From contig JAAHFU020000001.1 of NCBI GenBank assembly GCA_010672825.2, positions 620,001 through 684,000 on the forward strand: a stretch of DNA of 64,000 nt, in the 5' to 3' direction. Both the position numbers and the translations under genes were made by a program. Under the pieces are notes generated by a model. It had not been told where the DNA came from and did not search any database. It worked only from the letters and a program-made list of their open reading frames with translations. The DNA comes from Leptolyngbya sp. SIO1E4 (GTDB taxonomy: Bacteria > Cyanobacteriota > Cyanobacteriia > Phormidesmidales > Phormidesmidaceae). The stretch's first letter is position 1; each line of letters begins with the position of its first letter. Shown here in pieces: positions 37,043-45,861 of the stretch.

Positions 37043-37390
37043 GGCGGCAGCTTGGAACAGCTAACCAGAGCCCATTTCAGAGCAGCAATGCGCGAACCCC
37101 GAAAATTACACCCCCGAGACCGCACCGACACCCTAAAAACAGCTCACACAATCTCTTAAAAGCATTGCTGCACAAAGCTTCCCGCATTTGCGCGGATCAG
37201 TTCACTCAGGTAAACGCCGAAACCCAACGCCTATAAGCCCTAGGCCCCTCACATTACCCCAAGCGATTGAAACACCCACCGATCCGCGCATCCATATCAA
37301 CTGACTCGCTAGAGCCAAACAAAGCTATGTAATTTTCAAGGTTCACCAAGACCCGCACCAAAAGCAGAGTCATGCCTAAAATACTATTCG
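37043..37390 (-). promoter_or_regulatory. Presumed CRISPR leader region
   Basis: Lies on the newest side of the array given the inferred minus-strand transcription. No open frame. The first 60 bp after the last repeat resemble a spacer in length but end without another repeat, so they are leader rather than spacer. AT-rich tracts occur near 37130-37160. No promoter motif could be fixed. Confidence 0.5.
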
Positions 37391-37445
37391 ATGAATCCTC
37401 CTTTCCCAGGAAATAAAACGATTTCGCAACACTTCCCCACCCATC

Positions 37446-37490
37446 CCCTCATCCACCCATCCACCCATCCACCCATCCACCCATCCACCC
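37446..37490 (+). repeat. Octamer tandem repeat directly before the amidotransferase gene
   Basis: About five consecutive copies of CCACCCAT (CATCCACC phase), ending with CACCCC immediately before ATG 37492. It occupies the place where a Shine-Dalgarno sequence would lie; none is present. Copy-number slippage would alter promoter or leader spacing. Confidence 0.75.
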
Positions 37491-37491
37491 C

Positions 37492-38220
37492 ATGCCCCTC
37501 CCCCTCATCGGCCTCACCACCTACGGACGCAATCGCACCGACGAATTTCACCTCTACGCCAACTACCTCGAAGCCGTGCGGTTAGCAGGCGGAATTCCCG
37601 TGTTACTCACCCCCGGCGAAACCCATCCCGAAGTCTTCCTAGCGCGACTAGACGGGTTGATCTTGACCGGAGGTGGAGACGTGTCTCCCGACTGCTTCAA
37701 CGGAGATACCCACCCCACCATCTACAGCACTGACCGAGAACGCGATCAGTTTGAACTAACGCTAGCCAAGCTAGCGCTCAACGCAACCATTCCTGTCCTG
37801 GGCATTTGCCGAGGGCTGCAGGTGCTTAACCTTGCCAGCGGCGGAGACAAACTAATTCCCCATGTTCCAGACATGTTCACAGACATGAAACATCGCCTTG
37901 AGCCGCCCAACCTACAGACTCGGGCACAGCCGACTCAACACTGGGTGCAGGTGAGCCCCCACAGTCGCCTGGCTCAAATTGTGGAGTGCGATCGCATCCC
38001 TGTGGTTTCCTGGCACCATCAGGCCATCAAAACCGTTCCCCCCGGCTGGCAGATGGCCGCCCAAGCCCCGGACGGGTTGATTGAGGCGATCGAATACCGG
38101 CACCATCCTTGGCTGCTAGCCCTGCAGTGGCACCCGGAAATGTCGATGGCGGATGGATATCAGATCAAAATCTTCCGGGCGTTCATCAACGCCGCCCGGA
38201 AGAGCAAGGCATTCGCGTAA
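37492..38220 (+). CDS. Class I amidotransferase, gamma-glutamyl hydrolase (PuuD/peptidase C26) family
   Basis: 242 residues. The nucleophile Cys is in VLGICRGLQVLNL, the catalytic His and Glu in ALQWHPEM, and the entry motif LILTGGGDVSP is that of the C26/PuuD group, which releases an amine or acid from a gamma-glutamyl conjugate. Cytoplasmic. The ATG at 37492 gives the normal start MPLPLIGLTTYG. It converges with the small membrane protein gene at 38257. With the ligase, alcohol and aldehyde dehydrogenases at 40.7-44.6 kb it could close a gamma-glutamylation cycle; that link is inference. Confidence 0.87.
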   Translation: MPLPLIGLTTYGRNRTDEFHLYANYLEAVRLAGGIPVLLTPGETHPEVFLARLDGLILTGGGDVSPDCFNGDTHPTIYSTDRERDQFELTLAKLALNATIPVLGICRGLQVLNLASGGDKLIPHVPDMFTDMKHRLEPPNLQTRAQPTQHWVQVSPHSRLAQIVECDRIPVVSWHHQAIKTVPPGWQMAAQAPDGLIEAIEYRHHPWLLALQWHPEMSMADGYQIKIFRAFINAARKSKAFA

Positions 38221-38256
38221 ATTAAACATGCCGTAGGGGCACGATGGCATGCGGCA

Positions 38257-38691
38257 TCAACGACGCAGTCGAATGCGTCGCTGCGATCGCTTCCTGGACA
38301 TACCAGCCAGCCCGGTCATGCCTAACATCGCCAGCGGCAGCTTCCGCGATGGCTTCACCGGCTGCGACACCTCCTCTGAACGAGACGCCTGCTGGACAGA
38401 TTCCCGCTCGGTAAAGCCCTCATAGAGCGCCGTCATCGCTGACGCTGCCCCGGCCACCAGCAGCATCCCCAACATGGGTGGGCTCTTCGCACTCGACTTG
38501 CCACCGCTGATGTGGAAGGACGCATAGATGAAATACACAAACACCAGGGCGGCCACCACCACCATAATGCCGATCAGCGCCGGGCGATCGGCAAAGGTGT
38601 AGATAGCGCCACCAGTGGGGCCATCTACGGCCCCCTCAAACTCCTCCCAGGTTTTAAAGGGGCTCGCTGCCCCGAGTAACCAACCAAACAT
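38257..38691 (-). CDS. Small membrane protein downstream of amt
   Basis: 144 residues from ATG 38691 (MFGWLLGAAS), which has GAGG six bases upstream; an ATG six bases earlier is also in frame. Two hydrophobic helices (about residues 38-62 and 74-92), an acidic N-terminal stretch with a WEEFEG motif, and a strongly basic C-terminus (KRSQRRIRLRR). I do not recognise a family. The amt gene ends 35 bp upstream on the same strand, so the two are almost certainly co-transcribed and the protein may be an Amt accessory. Confidence 0.65.
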   Translation of the reverse strand: MFGWLLGAASPFKTWEEFEGAVDGPTGGAIYTFADRPALIGIMVVVAALVFVYFIYASFHISGGKSSAKSPPMLGMLLVAGAASAMTALYEGFTERESVQQASRSEEVSQPVKPSRKLPLAMLGMTGLAGMSRKRSQRRIRLRR

Positions 38692-38725
38692 AGACATGCC
38701 TCATCAAATAACGTCGTCCTCGGGG

Positions 38726-40111
38726 CTACTTAACCGCGTGCAGCGGCGTCTCAGCAGACATGGATTCTTCAGACTTGAGGGAATATTCGGGATAGCCCTC
38801 CAGGCCAAAGTCGCCCAGATCCAGCCCTTCAAGTTCTTCCTCCGGCGGCACTCGCAACAGGTTGAGCTTCTTCAGCACCCAGCTGCAGCCATAGCCCGGA
38901 ATCAGCCCCAAAACAATGGTGCAAAGGAAGGTGCCCACCAGCTGCGCCATGAAGTTTGTGGGCGGGTAGCTGCCCACCGTGTAGCCAGTCGCCATCACCC
39001 CGACGGCCATGGCCCCGATGACGCCACAGTAACCATGCACAGCAAAAGCGCCGACGGCATCATCAATGCCCATCTTCTCTACAAACTTGCCGACGAAGGG
39101 CATGGTGTAAGCGCCGATGAAGGCAATCAGCAGCACCAGCGGGGGGGCATACAGATCTAGCCCCGCTCCGACCGAGATAATCCCTGCCAGGCCGCCCGAG
39201 ATGGTGAAAAACGGATCGCCCTTCGAGCCCAGATATGCACCGATAATGCCGATGCAAAGGGCCAGAGTCGTATTCACCCCAACGGATGCCAGGGTCATGG
39301 GAGACCCGTAAATCGTCACCTCCACGATCGCCCCAGGGCCAAAAATGACGCAGGCCGCGAGGAACGCATAAAACCCGACGAAAATCAGCATCAGGCCCAC
39401 CATCGTCAACGGCAGGTTGTGGGGCTTGATGTCGCGGGGGTTGCCCTGGGCATCAAACTTGCCAATGCGCGGCCCTAAGTTCATCAAGACCCCGAGGGCA
39501 AAGAACCCAGAGACGCCGTGAACCACTGCAGAGCAGCCAAAATCGTGGTAGCCCAGGGTGTTGAACCAGCCCCAGTAGTTCCAGCCCCAAGAGGCGGCCA
39601 CCACCCAGAGAAAGCCCCCCAAAATGGCGGCCAAAATGACGTAGGCACCAAGGCGAATGCGCTCAATTACAGCCCCTGACATAATCGAGGCGGTGGTCAT
39701 GGCAAACAGGGCAAAGGCAAACCAGAAAACCCCTGTCAGGTTGTCGGCAATGTTCGGCCCCATCTCAGCCGACCAAGGATAGGTGGTTGCGACAAAATCA
39801 AGCAGCCCCTCACCATCTAGGGTGCCAAGGTTTTCGGGCAGGGCGCTTGACCAAGGCCCCAGGATGCCGCCAAAGCGAGGAAAGATAGAAAAGCCAGCGT
39901 AAACCCACCAGCCAAAGAAGTAAAACGACAGCCCAACCACTGACAGGGTCAACAGGTTTTTAACCATGGTTGCCAGGACGTTTTTAGCGCGAGAAGCGCC
40001 GCCTTCGTAGGCCAGGAACCCCACATGAATAATCAACATAAATACAGAGGCCCAATAGTAATAGGACTCTGTGACAAAGGTTCCTAAAAATGCTTGAGCA
40101 TCAGGCTCCAT
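38726..40111 (-). CDS. amt: Ammonium transporter
   Basis: 461 residues from ATG 40111 (MEPDAQAFLG), with AGGAG six bases upstream; the frame extends two codons to a TTG. Eleven membrane helices of the Amt/Rh fold. The twin pore histidines are in SAVVHGVSGFF and FAVHGYCGVIG, with AIGVMAT-like and TFLCTIVLG segments following. It moves ammonium or NH3 across the cytoplasmic membrane. The first helix region (WASVFMLIIHVGFLAYEGG) resembles a divergent Amt subgroup rather than Amt1. A perfect NtcA box lies about 147 bp upstream. A small membrane gene follows in the same operon. Confidence 0.9.
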   Translation of the reverse strand: MEPDAQAFLGTFVTESYYYWASVFMLIIHVGFLAYEGGASRAKNVLATMVKNLLTLSVVGLSFYFFGWWVYAGFSIFPRFGGILGPWSSALPENLGTLDGEGLLDFVATTYPWSAEMGPNIADNLTGVFWFAFALFAMTTASIMSGAVIERIRLGAYVILAAILGGFLWVVAASWGWNYWGWFNTLGYHDFGCSAVVHGVSGFFALGVLMNLGPRIGKFDAQGNPRDIKPHNLPLTMVGLMLIFVGFYAFLAACVIFGPGAIVEVTIYGSPMTLASVGVNTTLALCIGIIGAYLGSKGDPFFTISGGLAGIISVGAGLDLYAPPLVLLIAFIGAYTMPFVGKFVEKMGIDDAVGAFAVHGYCGVIGAMAVGVMATGYTVGSYPPTNFMAQLVGTFLCTIVLGLIPGYGCSWVLKKLNLLRVPPEEELEGLDLGDFGLEGYPEYSLKSEESMSAETPLHAVK

Positions 40112-40257
40112 ACTCAACTCCTAAATAACAAACAGACACCTAACAGGGCTAAAAGCATCAAGAAAGTGCCTTTTTCAAGACAGCTTGCGAGTCGAAAACT
40201 CAGCGATCGCAACCTCACCAAATACTGAAAAGCAGCTCCCAGATCACCCTACAAAAA

Positions 40258-40271
40258 GTAAACCTGGATAC
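40258..40271 (-). promoter_or_regulatory. NtcA box upstream of amt
   Basis: GTA-N8-TAC in both orientations (GTATCCAGGTTTAC on the minus strand). It lies 147 bp before the amt start. No TAN3T at the canonical 20-24 spacing, so it may be a class I-type site or control a different start. Confidence 0.5.
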
Positions 40272-40736
40272 CATTAATGAATGGCTGGCTTAGCAAGCCG
40301 TTTGGTTTTTTACACCAGCACACAGGCAAGAGCGGGAGCTGAAACTCTAGACTTCCGCTGTGGCTCAATGCAAAGAATTAAGGATTTGTGATGAGTCTGC
40401 ATTTTATGCCATTTTAAGAATGTATTAACTGTTACCTATTCAGCAAAAAATCTTCTCAAGACATCGCTGAACCCCAGGAGATACGGGGAATCCCTACAGT
40501 TAATAAATCTAATAATTTCTAAATTAGGGTCACATAAAGTACAGAACTTTTGTGGGCAAGCCCCCTAGATTTACCCTCGTTGAGAGGGCCATACACGGCT
40601 TTGATATCCTCTGAAAAAGTGCCTGATTCAACGATGATTTGAGTTGTTTTGTATCGAAACACACAAAACATTGGGCTTGCGCCCATAAAGATTGAGCATC
40701 TGAGGAAATACGTTGATGTAACTGGAGACATCGGGC
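40272..40736. other. Divergent spacer, amt / glutamine-synthetase-like operon
   Basis: AT-rich. Contains no supported gene. Near 40650 the sequence GTATCGAAACACAC resembles a GTA-N8-TAC box with one mismatch but is not convincing. Promoter of the glnT-like operon is expected between about 40600 and 40736. Confidence 0.35.
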
Positions 40737-42062
40737 ATGGTCGGAACGTTGCCGCAGCAGGTCAGCCTCGTCGAAAAAGCCAAAGCGCTAGGGCTCAAGT
40801 TTTTCCTGGTTTCCTACACTGACCTTTTAGGTGGAACGCGAGCCAAGCTGGTGCCTGCGGCCAAAATTGCTTCGGTGGAAAAAGACGGTGCCTTTTTTGC
40901 CTCCTTCGCCTCCAATTTAGGATTAGGGCCAGATGCGGCTGAGATTGCAGTTATTCCTGACCCTGAATCATTAATTGTGCTGCCGTGGCAGCCAACGGTG
41001 GGCTGGGTTGCCAGTGACGTGTACTTTGAAGGCAAGCCCTTTGAGGCCGCCCCTCGCATGATTCTCAATCGCGCTCTGGATCGCTGTGCGCGCATGGGAT
41101 ACCGCTACAAGGCGGGGGTTGAGGCCGAATTTTTCTTGCTCAAGGCGACGGAGACTGGCTATGCGCTGGCCGATAGCAAAGATACTGCAGAGCGTCCCTG
41201 CTATGACCAGCTGAACCTGATGCGGCAGTATGACTTTATTTCGACCCTGGTCACCTATATGGAAGACCTGGGCTGGGAGCCCTACCAATGTGACCACGAG
41301 GACGCCAACGGCCAGTTTGAACTCAATTGGACCTTCAATGACGCCAGAGTCACCGCCGATCGCCACGTGTTCTTTAAGTACATGGTCAAAACCCTGGCGG
41401 AGCAGCGGGGGCTGACGGCCACGTTTATGCCTAAGCCTTTCAGCCATCTCACTGGCAACGGCGCCCACGTCCACAATAGCCTCTGGCAGGGGGAGACTAA
41501 TGCGTTTGAGGAAGGGGCTGATGCGGGGGGGCTGTCGCCAGTGGGCTATCAGTTTTTGGCAGGGGTGTTGGCCCATGCTAAGGGGCTGGCAGTTTTGTGT
41601 AGCCCGACCATTAACTCCTATCGGCGATTGCGGGCCACGATGACCACCTCTGGTAGTACCTGGAGCCCGCGCTATATCTCCTATGGCGGCAATAACCGCA
41701 CCCACATGCTGCGCATCCCAGAAGCGGGGCGCTTTGAATGTCGGCTGGTGGATGGCTCGGCCAATCTCTATCTGGCCCTAGCTGGGCTGCTCACGGCAGG
41801 GTTAGAGGGAATTGAAAAGCAACGGGAGCCCGGCCCCCGGATTGATGAAAACTTGTTTGTACGGGGCTCAGAGTTTCCTGATTTGGAGGTGCTGCCTGCC
41901 AACCTGCTGGAGGCGCTGGAATGCCTGAAGCAAGATGCGCTGCTGATGGATGCCCTGGGCGAGGCTGCTGCTAAGACGTTCTTTGAATTTAAGTACGGCG
42001 AGTGGGACCAGCACAGCGCGCAGATTACGCCTTGGGAGATGAACTACTATGTCAACTGCTAG
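40737..42062 (+). CDS. glnT: Glutamine-synthetase-like gamma-glutamyl ligase (GlnT type)
   Basis: 441 residues with the GS fold: an N-terminal beta-grasp (YTDLLGGTRAKLVP), then catalytic motifs GVEAEFFLL (metal Glu), NGAHVHNSLW (metal His and nucleotide region), RRLRATMTTSGSTWSPRYISYGGNNRTHMLR (in part) and RFECRLVDGSANLYLALAGLL. This sequence type is annotated as GlnT/type III-like; many relatives join glutamate to amines (gamma-glutamylpolyamine, N-methylglutamine or ethanolamide ligases) rather than ammonia. The gene overlaps the iron alcohol dehydrogenase gene by 14 bp and an aldehyde dehydrogenase gene follows, which argues for an amine or amino-alcohol substrate. Start MVGTLPQQVS has no strong Shine-Dalgarno sequence. 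Confidence 0.83.
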   Translation: MVGTLPQQVSLVEKAKALGLKFFLVSYTDLLGGTRAKLVPAAKIASVEKDGAFFASFASNLGLGPDAAEIAVIPDPESLIVLPWQPTVGWVASDVYFEGKPFEAAPRMILNRALDRCARMGYRYKAGVEAEFFLLKATETGYALADSKDTAERPCYDQLNLMRQYDFISTLVTYMEDLGWEPYQCDHEDANGQFELNWTFNDARVTADRHVFFKYMVKTLAEQRGLTATFMPKPFSHLTGNGAHVHNSLWQGETNAFEEGADAGGLSPVGYQFLAGVLAHAKGLAVLCSPTINSYRRLRATMTTSGSTWSPRYISYGGNNRTHMLRIPEAGRFECRLVDGSANLYLALAGLLTAGLEGIEKQREPGPRIDENLFVRGSEFPDLEVLPANLLEALECLKQDALLMDALGEAAAKTFFEFKYGEWDQHSAQITPWEMNYYVNC

Positions 42063-43248
42063 CCCGGTTCATACCTATTCGTTTCCCACCACTATTCACT
42101 TTGGTGCAGGCGCTCGGGCCAGGCTGTCAGCAACTTTGGCCAGCTTTGGCCTGCAGCGACCGCTGGTGGTCAGCGATCGCGACGTGTCTCAGCTGCCCTG
42201 GTTTAACCCCCTGGTAGACTCGATGGCCGCGTTTAAGGTCGAGATTTTCAGCGGCGTCTGGGGGAACCCGGTGGTGTCCCAGGTGGAAGCTGGGCTAGCG
42301 GCCTACCGGGGGCACGGGGCGGATGGCATTGTGGCCGTGGGCGGCGGTGCCCCGATGGATGTGGCCAAGGCGATCGCCCTGATGGCTAACCATCCTGGCC
42401 ACCTGTTCGACTATGAAGACGGCCGTCCCGATGCTCGTCCTGTAGACCAGCCCGTACCGCCGATTGTGGCGATTCCGACCACGGCGGGCACCGGCAGCGA
42501 GGTGGGGCGCAGCACGGTCATTTCTGATGACAAAACCCACGCGAAAAAGATCATGTTTGATCCGCAGCTGCTGCCCAAAGCGGTGCTGGCAGATCCAGAG
42601 CTGCTGCTGGGGCTACCGGCCAAAATCACGGCAGCCACCGGCATGGATGCCCTGACCCATCTAATTGAGGCGTTTTTGGCGAAAGGGGTTCATCCTATCT
42701 GTGACGGCATTGCCCTGGAGGGGCTGTCCCTGGTGGCCCAGCATCTCCAGCACTGTGTGACATTTGCCCGGCGGTTAGCGGCAGGCGACGCCCTCAGTGA
42801 CGCAGAGCAGACAACCCACCTGACGGCCCGAGGCGGCATGTTAAACGCGTCTATGATGGGGGCGATCGCCTTTCAAAAAGGGCTGGGAGTAACCCATTCC
42901 TGCGCCCATGCCCTGTCTACGGTGTGCGACACCCACCACGGCCTGGCCAATGCCATGATGCTGCCCGCCGCCATGCGCTTTAACCTGCCTGCTGAACCGG
43001 AGAAGTTTCTACGCATGGCCCGCGCCGTGAGGCCCGCATCGACCCAGGGTGAAGATTTCATCGACTGGATTGTGGCGCTGCGGCAAGCGATCGGCATCCC
43101 AGACACCCTCACAGACCTGGGCGTGCCTGCTGAAGCCGCCGACCAGCTTGTAGGTGTGGCCATGCAAGATGGTTGCCATACGCTCAATCCTCGCCCCGTT
43201 GCCAAAGCCGACTTTTATACCCTCTACCAAAACGCCTTTGCCGCATGA
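42049..43248 (+). CDS. Iron-containing alcohol dehydrogenase
   Basis: 399 residues, cytoplasmic NAD(P)-dependent enzyme. Cofactor motifs VVSDRDVSQL, VAVGGGAPMDVAKAIAL and ATPTTAGTGSEVGRSTV-like IPTTAGTGSEVGR are present. Metal ligands are in MDALTHLIEAF, GVTHSCAHALS and HHGLANAMMLP. It begins 14 bp inside the ligase gene and ends in an ATGA overlap with the aldehyde dehydrogenase gene, so all three are translationally coupled. In the proposed route it would oxidise the hydroxyl of a gamma-glutamyl amino alcohol to the aldehyde. Its free-standing relatives oxidise 1,3-propanediol, lactaldehyde or ethanol. Confidence 0.9.
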   Translation: MSTASPVHTYSFPTTIHFGAGARARLSATLASFGLQRPLVVSDRDVSQLPWFNPLVDSMAAFKVEIFSGVWGNPVVSQVEAGLAAYRGHGADGIVAVGGGAPMDVAKAIALMANHPGHLFDYEDGRPDARPVDQPVPPIVAIPTTAGTGSEVGRSTVISDDKTHAKKIMFDPQLLPKAVLADPELLLGLPAKITAATGMDALTHLIEAFLAKGVHPICDGIALEGLSLVAQHLQHCVTFARRLAAGDALSDAEQTTHLTARGGMLNASMMGAIAFQKGLGVTHSCAHALSTVCDTHHGLANAMMLPAAMRFNLPAEPEKFLRMARAVRPASTQGEDFIDWIVALRQAIGIPDTLTDLGVPAEAADQLVGVAMQDGCHTLNPRPVAKADFYTLYQNAFAA

Positions 43249-44645
43249 GCGCCCCCCTTTCGATCATCAACCCCGCCACCGAAGCCCTCATCAAAGAGAT
43301 GCCGACCGACGAGGCAGCGATCGTCAAGCAGAAGGCGGCGGCAGCGCGGGCCGCTCAGCCCGCTTGGGCTGCCCGGCCTTTAGGGGAACGGGTTGAGGTG
43401 ATCGCCCGGTTTCGAGACTTGCTCAGCCAGCAGCAAGACACGTTAGCGGCTACCCTAACCGCTGAGACCGGCAAGCCCATTACCCAGGCCCGGCGTGAGC
43501 TGAGCGTGACCCCAGAGCGCATTGATTTTTTTCTCCGCCAGGTTGCCCAGGTGATCGCCCCCGAGACGACCTATCAAGAGCCGGTTGGGGTTCCCGGCAC
43601 TGCCGCGCTAGAAGAGGTCATCACCTATGACCCCTTGGGGGTAGTGGCCAATATTTCTGCTTGGAACTATCCCTATTTCGTCGGCTCCAACGTCTTTATC
43701 CCGGCCCTGCTGACGGGCAATGCGGTGCTGTACAAACCCTCAGAATTTGCCACATTGACGGGGCAGGCGATCGCCCAACTCCTCCACGCGGCTGGGGTGC
43801 CTCAGGAGGTCTTTGTTCCTGTTATCGGCGGCGGTGCTACCGGTGCCTGCCTGCTAGAGCAGCCCCTAAATGGGGTGTTTTTTACCGGCTCCTACGCCAC
43901 CGGCAAAAAAATCGCGGCGGCAGCGGCGACCCAGCTGGCCAAGGTGCAGCTCGAACTCGGAGGTAAAGACCCGGCTTATATCTGTCATGACGTGGCAGAT
44001 GTGGCAGCGGTGGCGGCCGCTCTGGCCGATGGCAGCTTTTACAACAATGGCCAAAGCTGCTGTGCGGTCGAGCGTCTCTACGTCCACGCAGACGTTTACG
44101 AAGCGTTTTTGGCGGCGTTTTTAGAGGCCGTTCACGGGTTCGTGATGGGTGATCCGACTCACCCCGATACCTACTTAGGGCCGGTCAGTCGCCCAGTGCA
44201 CCTCGATGAGCTAGACCGCCAGGTGAAAGATGCCATCACCCAGGGTGCCACACTGCGTTGCGGCGGCCACCGCGTTGAGGGAACCGGCTGGTACTTTGCC
44301 CCCACGGTGTTGACAGACGTCACCCACGCCATGGCGGTCATGCGGGATGAAACCTTTGGCCCCGTCATTGGTATTCAAAAGGTGGAGAGTGATGCTGAGG
44401 CGATCGCCCTCATGCAGGACACTGCCTACGGCCTCACCGCTGCGGTGTACAGCACCGATCGCCACCGGGCCGTCGAGATTCTCCGCCAACTCAACAGCGG
44501 CACCGCTTATTGGAACTGCTGCGATCGCGTCAGCCCCCATCTCCCCTGGACGGGACGCGGCCACTCTGGAGTCGGCACGACCCTGTCTCTAGAAGGTATT
44601 CGCACGTTTACGCAGCCCCGTGGCTGGCACCTCAAGGTCGGGTAA
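43245..44645 (+). CDS. NAD(P)-dependent aldehyde dehydrogenase
   Basis: 466 residues from ATG 43245 (MSAPLSIINPATEAL), whose ATGA overlaps the previous stop; an upstream in-frame ATG at 43173 lies inside the alcohol dehydrogenase gene and adds non-homologous residues. Catalytic Cys in NNGQSCCAVERL, general-base Glu in VQLELGGKDPAYI, and cofactor motif NISAWNYPYFV are all kept. Betaine-/gamma-aminobutyraldehyde-type family. Last gene of the coupled operon; would produce the acid (for example gamma-glutamyl-glycine from an ethanolamide). Downstream is repeat-rich non-coding DNA. Confidence 0.9.
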   Translation: MSAPLSIINPATEALIKEMPTDEAAIVKQKAAAARAAQPAWAARPLGERVEVIARFRDLLSQQQDTLAATLTAETGKPITQARRELSVTPERIDFFLRQVAQVIAPETTYQEPVGVPGTAALEEVITYDPLGVVANISAWNYPYFVGSNVFIPALLTGNAVLYKPSEFATLTGQAIAQLLHAAGVPQEVFVPVIGGGATGACLLEQPLNGVFFTGSYATGKKIAAAAATQLAKVQLELGGKDPAYICHDVADVAAVAAALADGSFYNNGQSCCAVERLYVHADVYEAFLAAFLEAVHGFVMGDPTHPDTYLGPVSRPVHLDELDRQVKDAITQGATLRCGGHRVEGTGWYFAPTVLTDVTHAMAVMRDETFGPVIGIQKVESDAEAIALMQDTAYGLTAAVYSTDRHRAVEILRQLNSGTAYWNCCDRVSPHLPWTGRGHSGVGTTLSLEGIRTFTQPRGWHLKVG

Positions 44646-44899
44646 TTAGAGAGCCCCTCGAAAAATGTCCTGAAATATTCTATTGAATATTCATTTCTAT
44701 TAGATATGAATATTCAAAACCACAGTATTTTATTTTTCTAAATATTACAAGCTTAGAAATCTCGTTTTCTTCCCGACTTCTTCTCGATGTGAAATTATGG
44801 TTGTTTTTAAAAGTTCAAGATCTCATCAACATACAGCCTTTTTAGCTGAGTGAGGGACATCCTGGTCGCAAGAGGGTCTAGGGTCTGGGGTTTAGGGTC

Positions 44900-45020
44900 T
44901 AATACCAGTTCTCGTTTCTAAAGCGACAGATCAGACCCCTCCCAGCCTCCCCTTGCCAATGGGAGGTGCCGCAGGCGGTGGGGTGGCGATGTGTAGCGCT
45001 GATTTGGAGAATTGGTCTAA
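44900..45020 (+). mobile_element. Miniature element, family B, copy 1
   Basis: About 121 bp, from TAATACCAGTTCTC to GAGAATTGGTCTAA, with terminal inverted repeats of about 20 bp (imperfect). The middle contains CCTCCCAGCC and GGCGGTGGGG that can pair. Near-identical to 59875-59995, in the same orientation. Non-coding. Confidence 0.75.
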
Positions 45021-45189
45021 GGTTAGTGCTTCATCAGAGCGAGAAACGCTGTAAAGAAGATCAAATTTTGCAAATTAATGCGGAATTGGATCAGTTTTTG
45101 TGTGGTTACTCCAAGTAAATCGTGAATCGAATTAGGCAAAGTATATGCAAGATCTTCTTCTATTGAGGAATCGCTAGCTCCTGATCTTC

Positions 45190-45324
45190 TATAGCAAAAG
45201 GTAGAAGCATGAATAAAAGGCTTGATTAATACCAGTTCTCATTTCTAAAGCTACAGAAAAGCTATATCCTCTGCAGGAATCTGCTAGCACATCCACATCA
45301 TTTCTGTCTGTGCCTTTTGCTATA
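45190..45324. mobile_element. Family C-ended element with nested family B terminus
   Basis: 135 bp bounded by perfect 12-bp inverted repeats TATAGCAAAAGG and CCTTTTGCTATA. Inside, at 45227-45256, is one end of a family B element (TAATACCAGTTCTC). Suggests one miniature element inserted in, or recombined with, another. Confidence 0.6.
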
Positions 45325-45542
45325 GAACGTTCTATCTGAAAAACATTCAGGTATCTGAATGTCGCGACTACCTTGGCGATCGCGATAGCATTCAAGCCTG
45401 AGCGATTTCAACTAAAAAGGGTTCATCAAAATAGAGTTTATCAAGGTCGAAACGGGGTGATTGACTTGAGTGAAACCAGCTCGCAGCTCCCAATTTCAAC
45501 AACAATTTGAATGTGGATACAGTACACCCTAAACCCCATACC

Positions 45543-45648
45543 CTATTGCACCTGAAGTGCCGGTTAGGGCAGTCAGATTTTCTGGAATTCTTATGCAGCA
45601 AGGCTTTGATTTCTGCCTTCTGCCTTCTGATTTCTGCCTTTTGCTATA
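45543..45648 (-). repeat. Miniature element, family C, inverted copy
   Basis: Begins CTATTGCACCTGAAG and ends CTGCCTTTTGCTATA; inverted relative of 4403-4501, with the same order of internal blocks and extra TCTGCCT heptamers. Confidence 0.65.
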
Positions 45649-45861
45649 GACCCCATACCCTAGACCCGGTCTTTCCCAAGATGTACTGGACTAAACCAAA
45701 CAAAGCTCTATTCCCCACTCGATCTAAAAGAGCTACATGACATTAAAGCTGCTATCCAAAGGGTGCGCGATCGCAGCTTTTTAACCGACTAAAAACTTCG
45801 TCAATACATACCTGTTTGAGCAGTTTAAGGCTGGCTCAAGCATCCCATTGGAGAACGTTCC

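Larger units (their letters stand above)
44646..45861. other. 1.2-kb non-coding region filled with miniature elements
   Basis: Between the aldehyde dehydrogenase and the giant operon. From left to right: an AT-rich tract, a family A relative (44831-44899), a family B element abutting it (44900-45020), a family C-ended element with a nested family B end (45190-45324), an inverted family C element (45543-45648), and a family A fragment (about 45649-45712). No gene is supported. Confidence 0.6.

Noticed and set aside
40112-40117. Two-codon extension of amt to a TTG
   Set aside because: The ATG at 40111 has AGGAG at good spacing.
40645-40665. NtcA box before the GS-like operon
   Set aside because: The candidate GTATCGAAACACAC lacks the TAC half-site.
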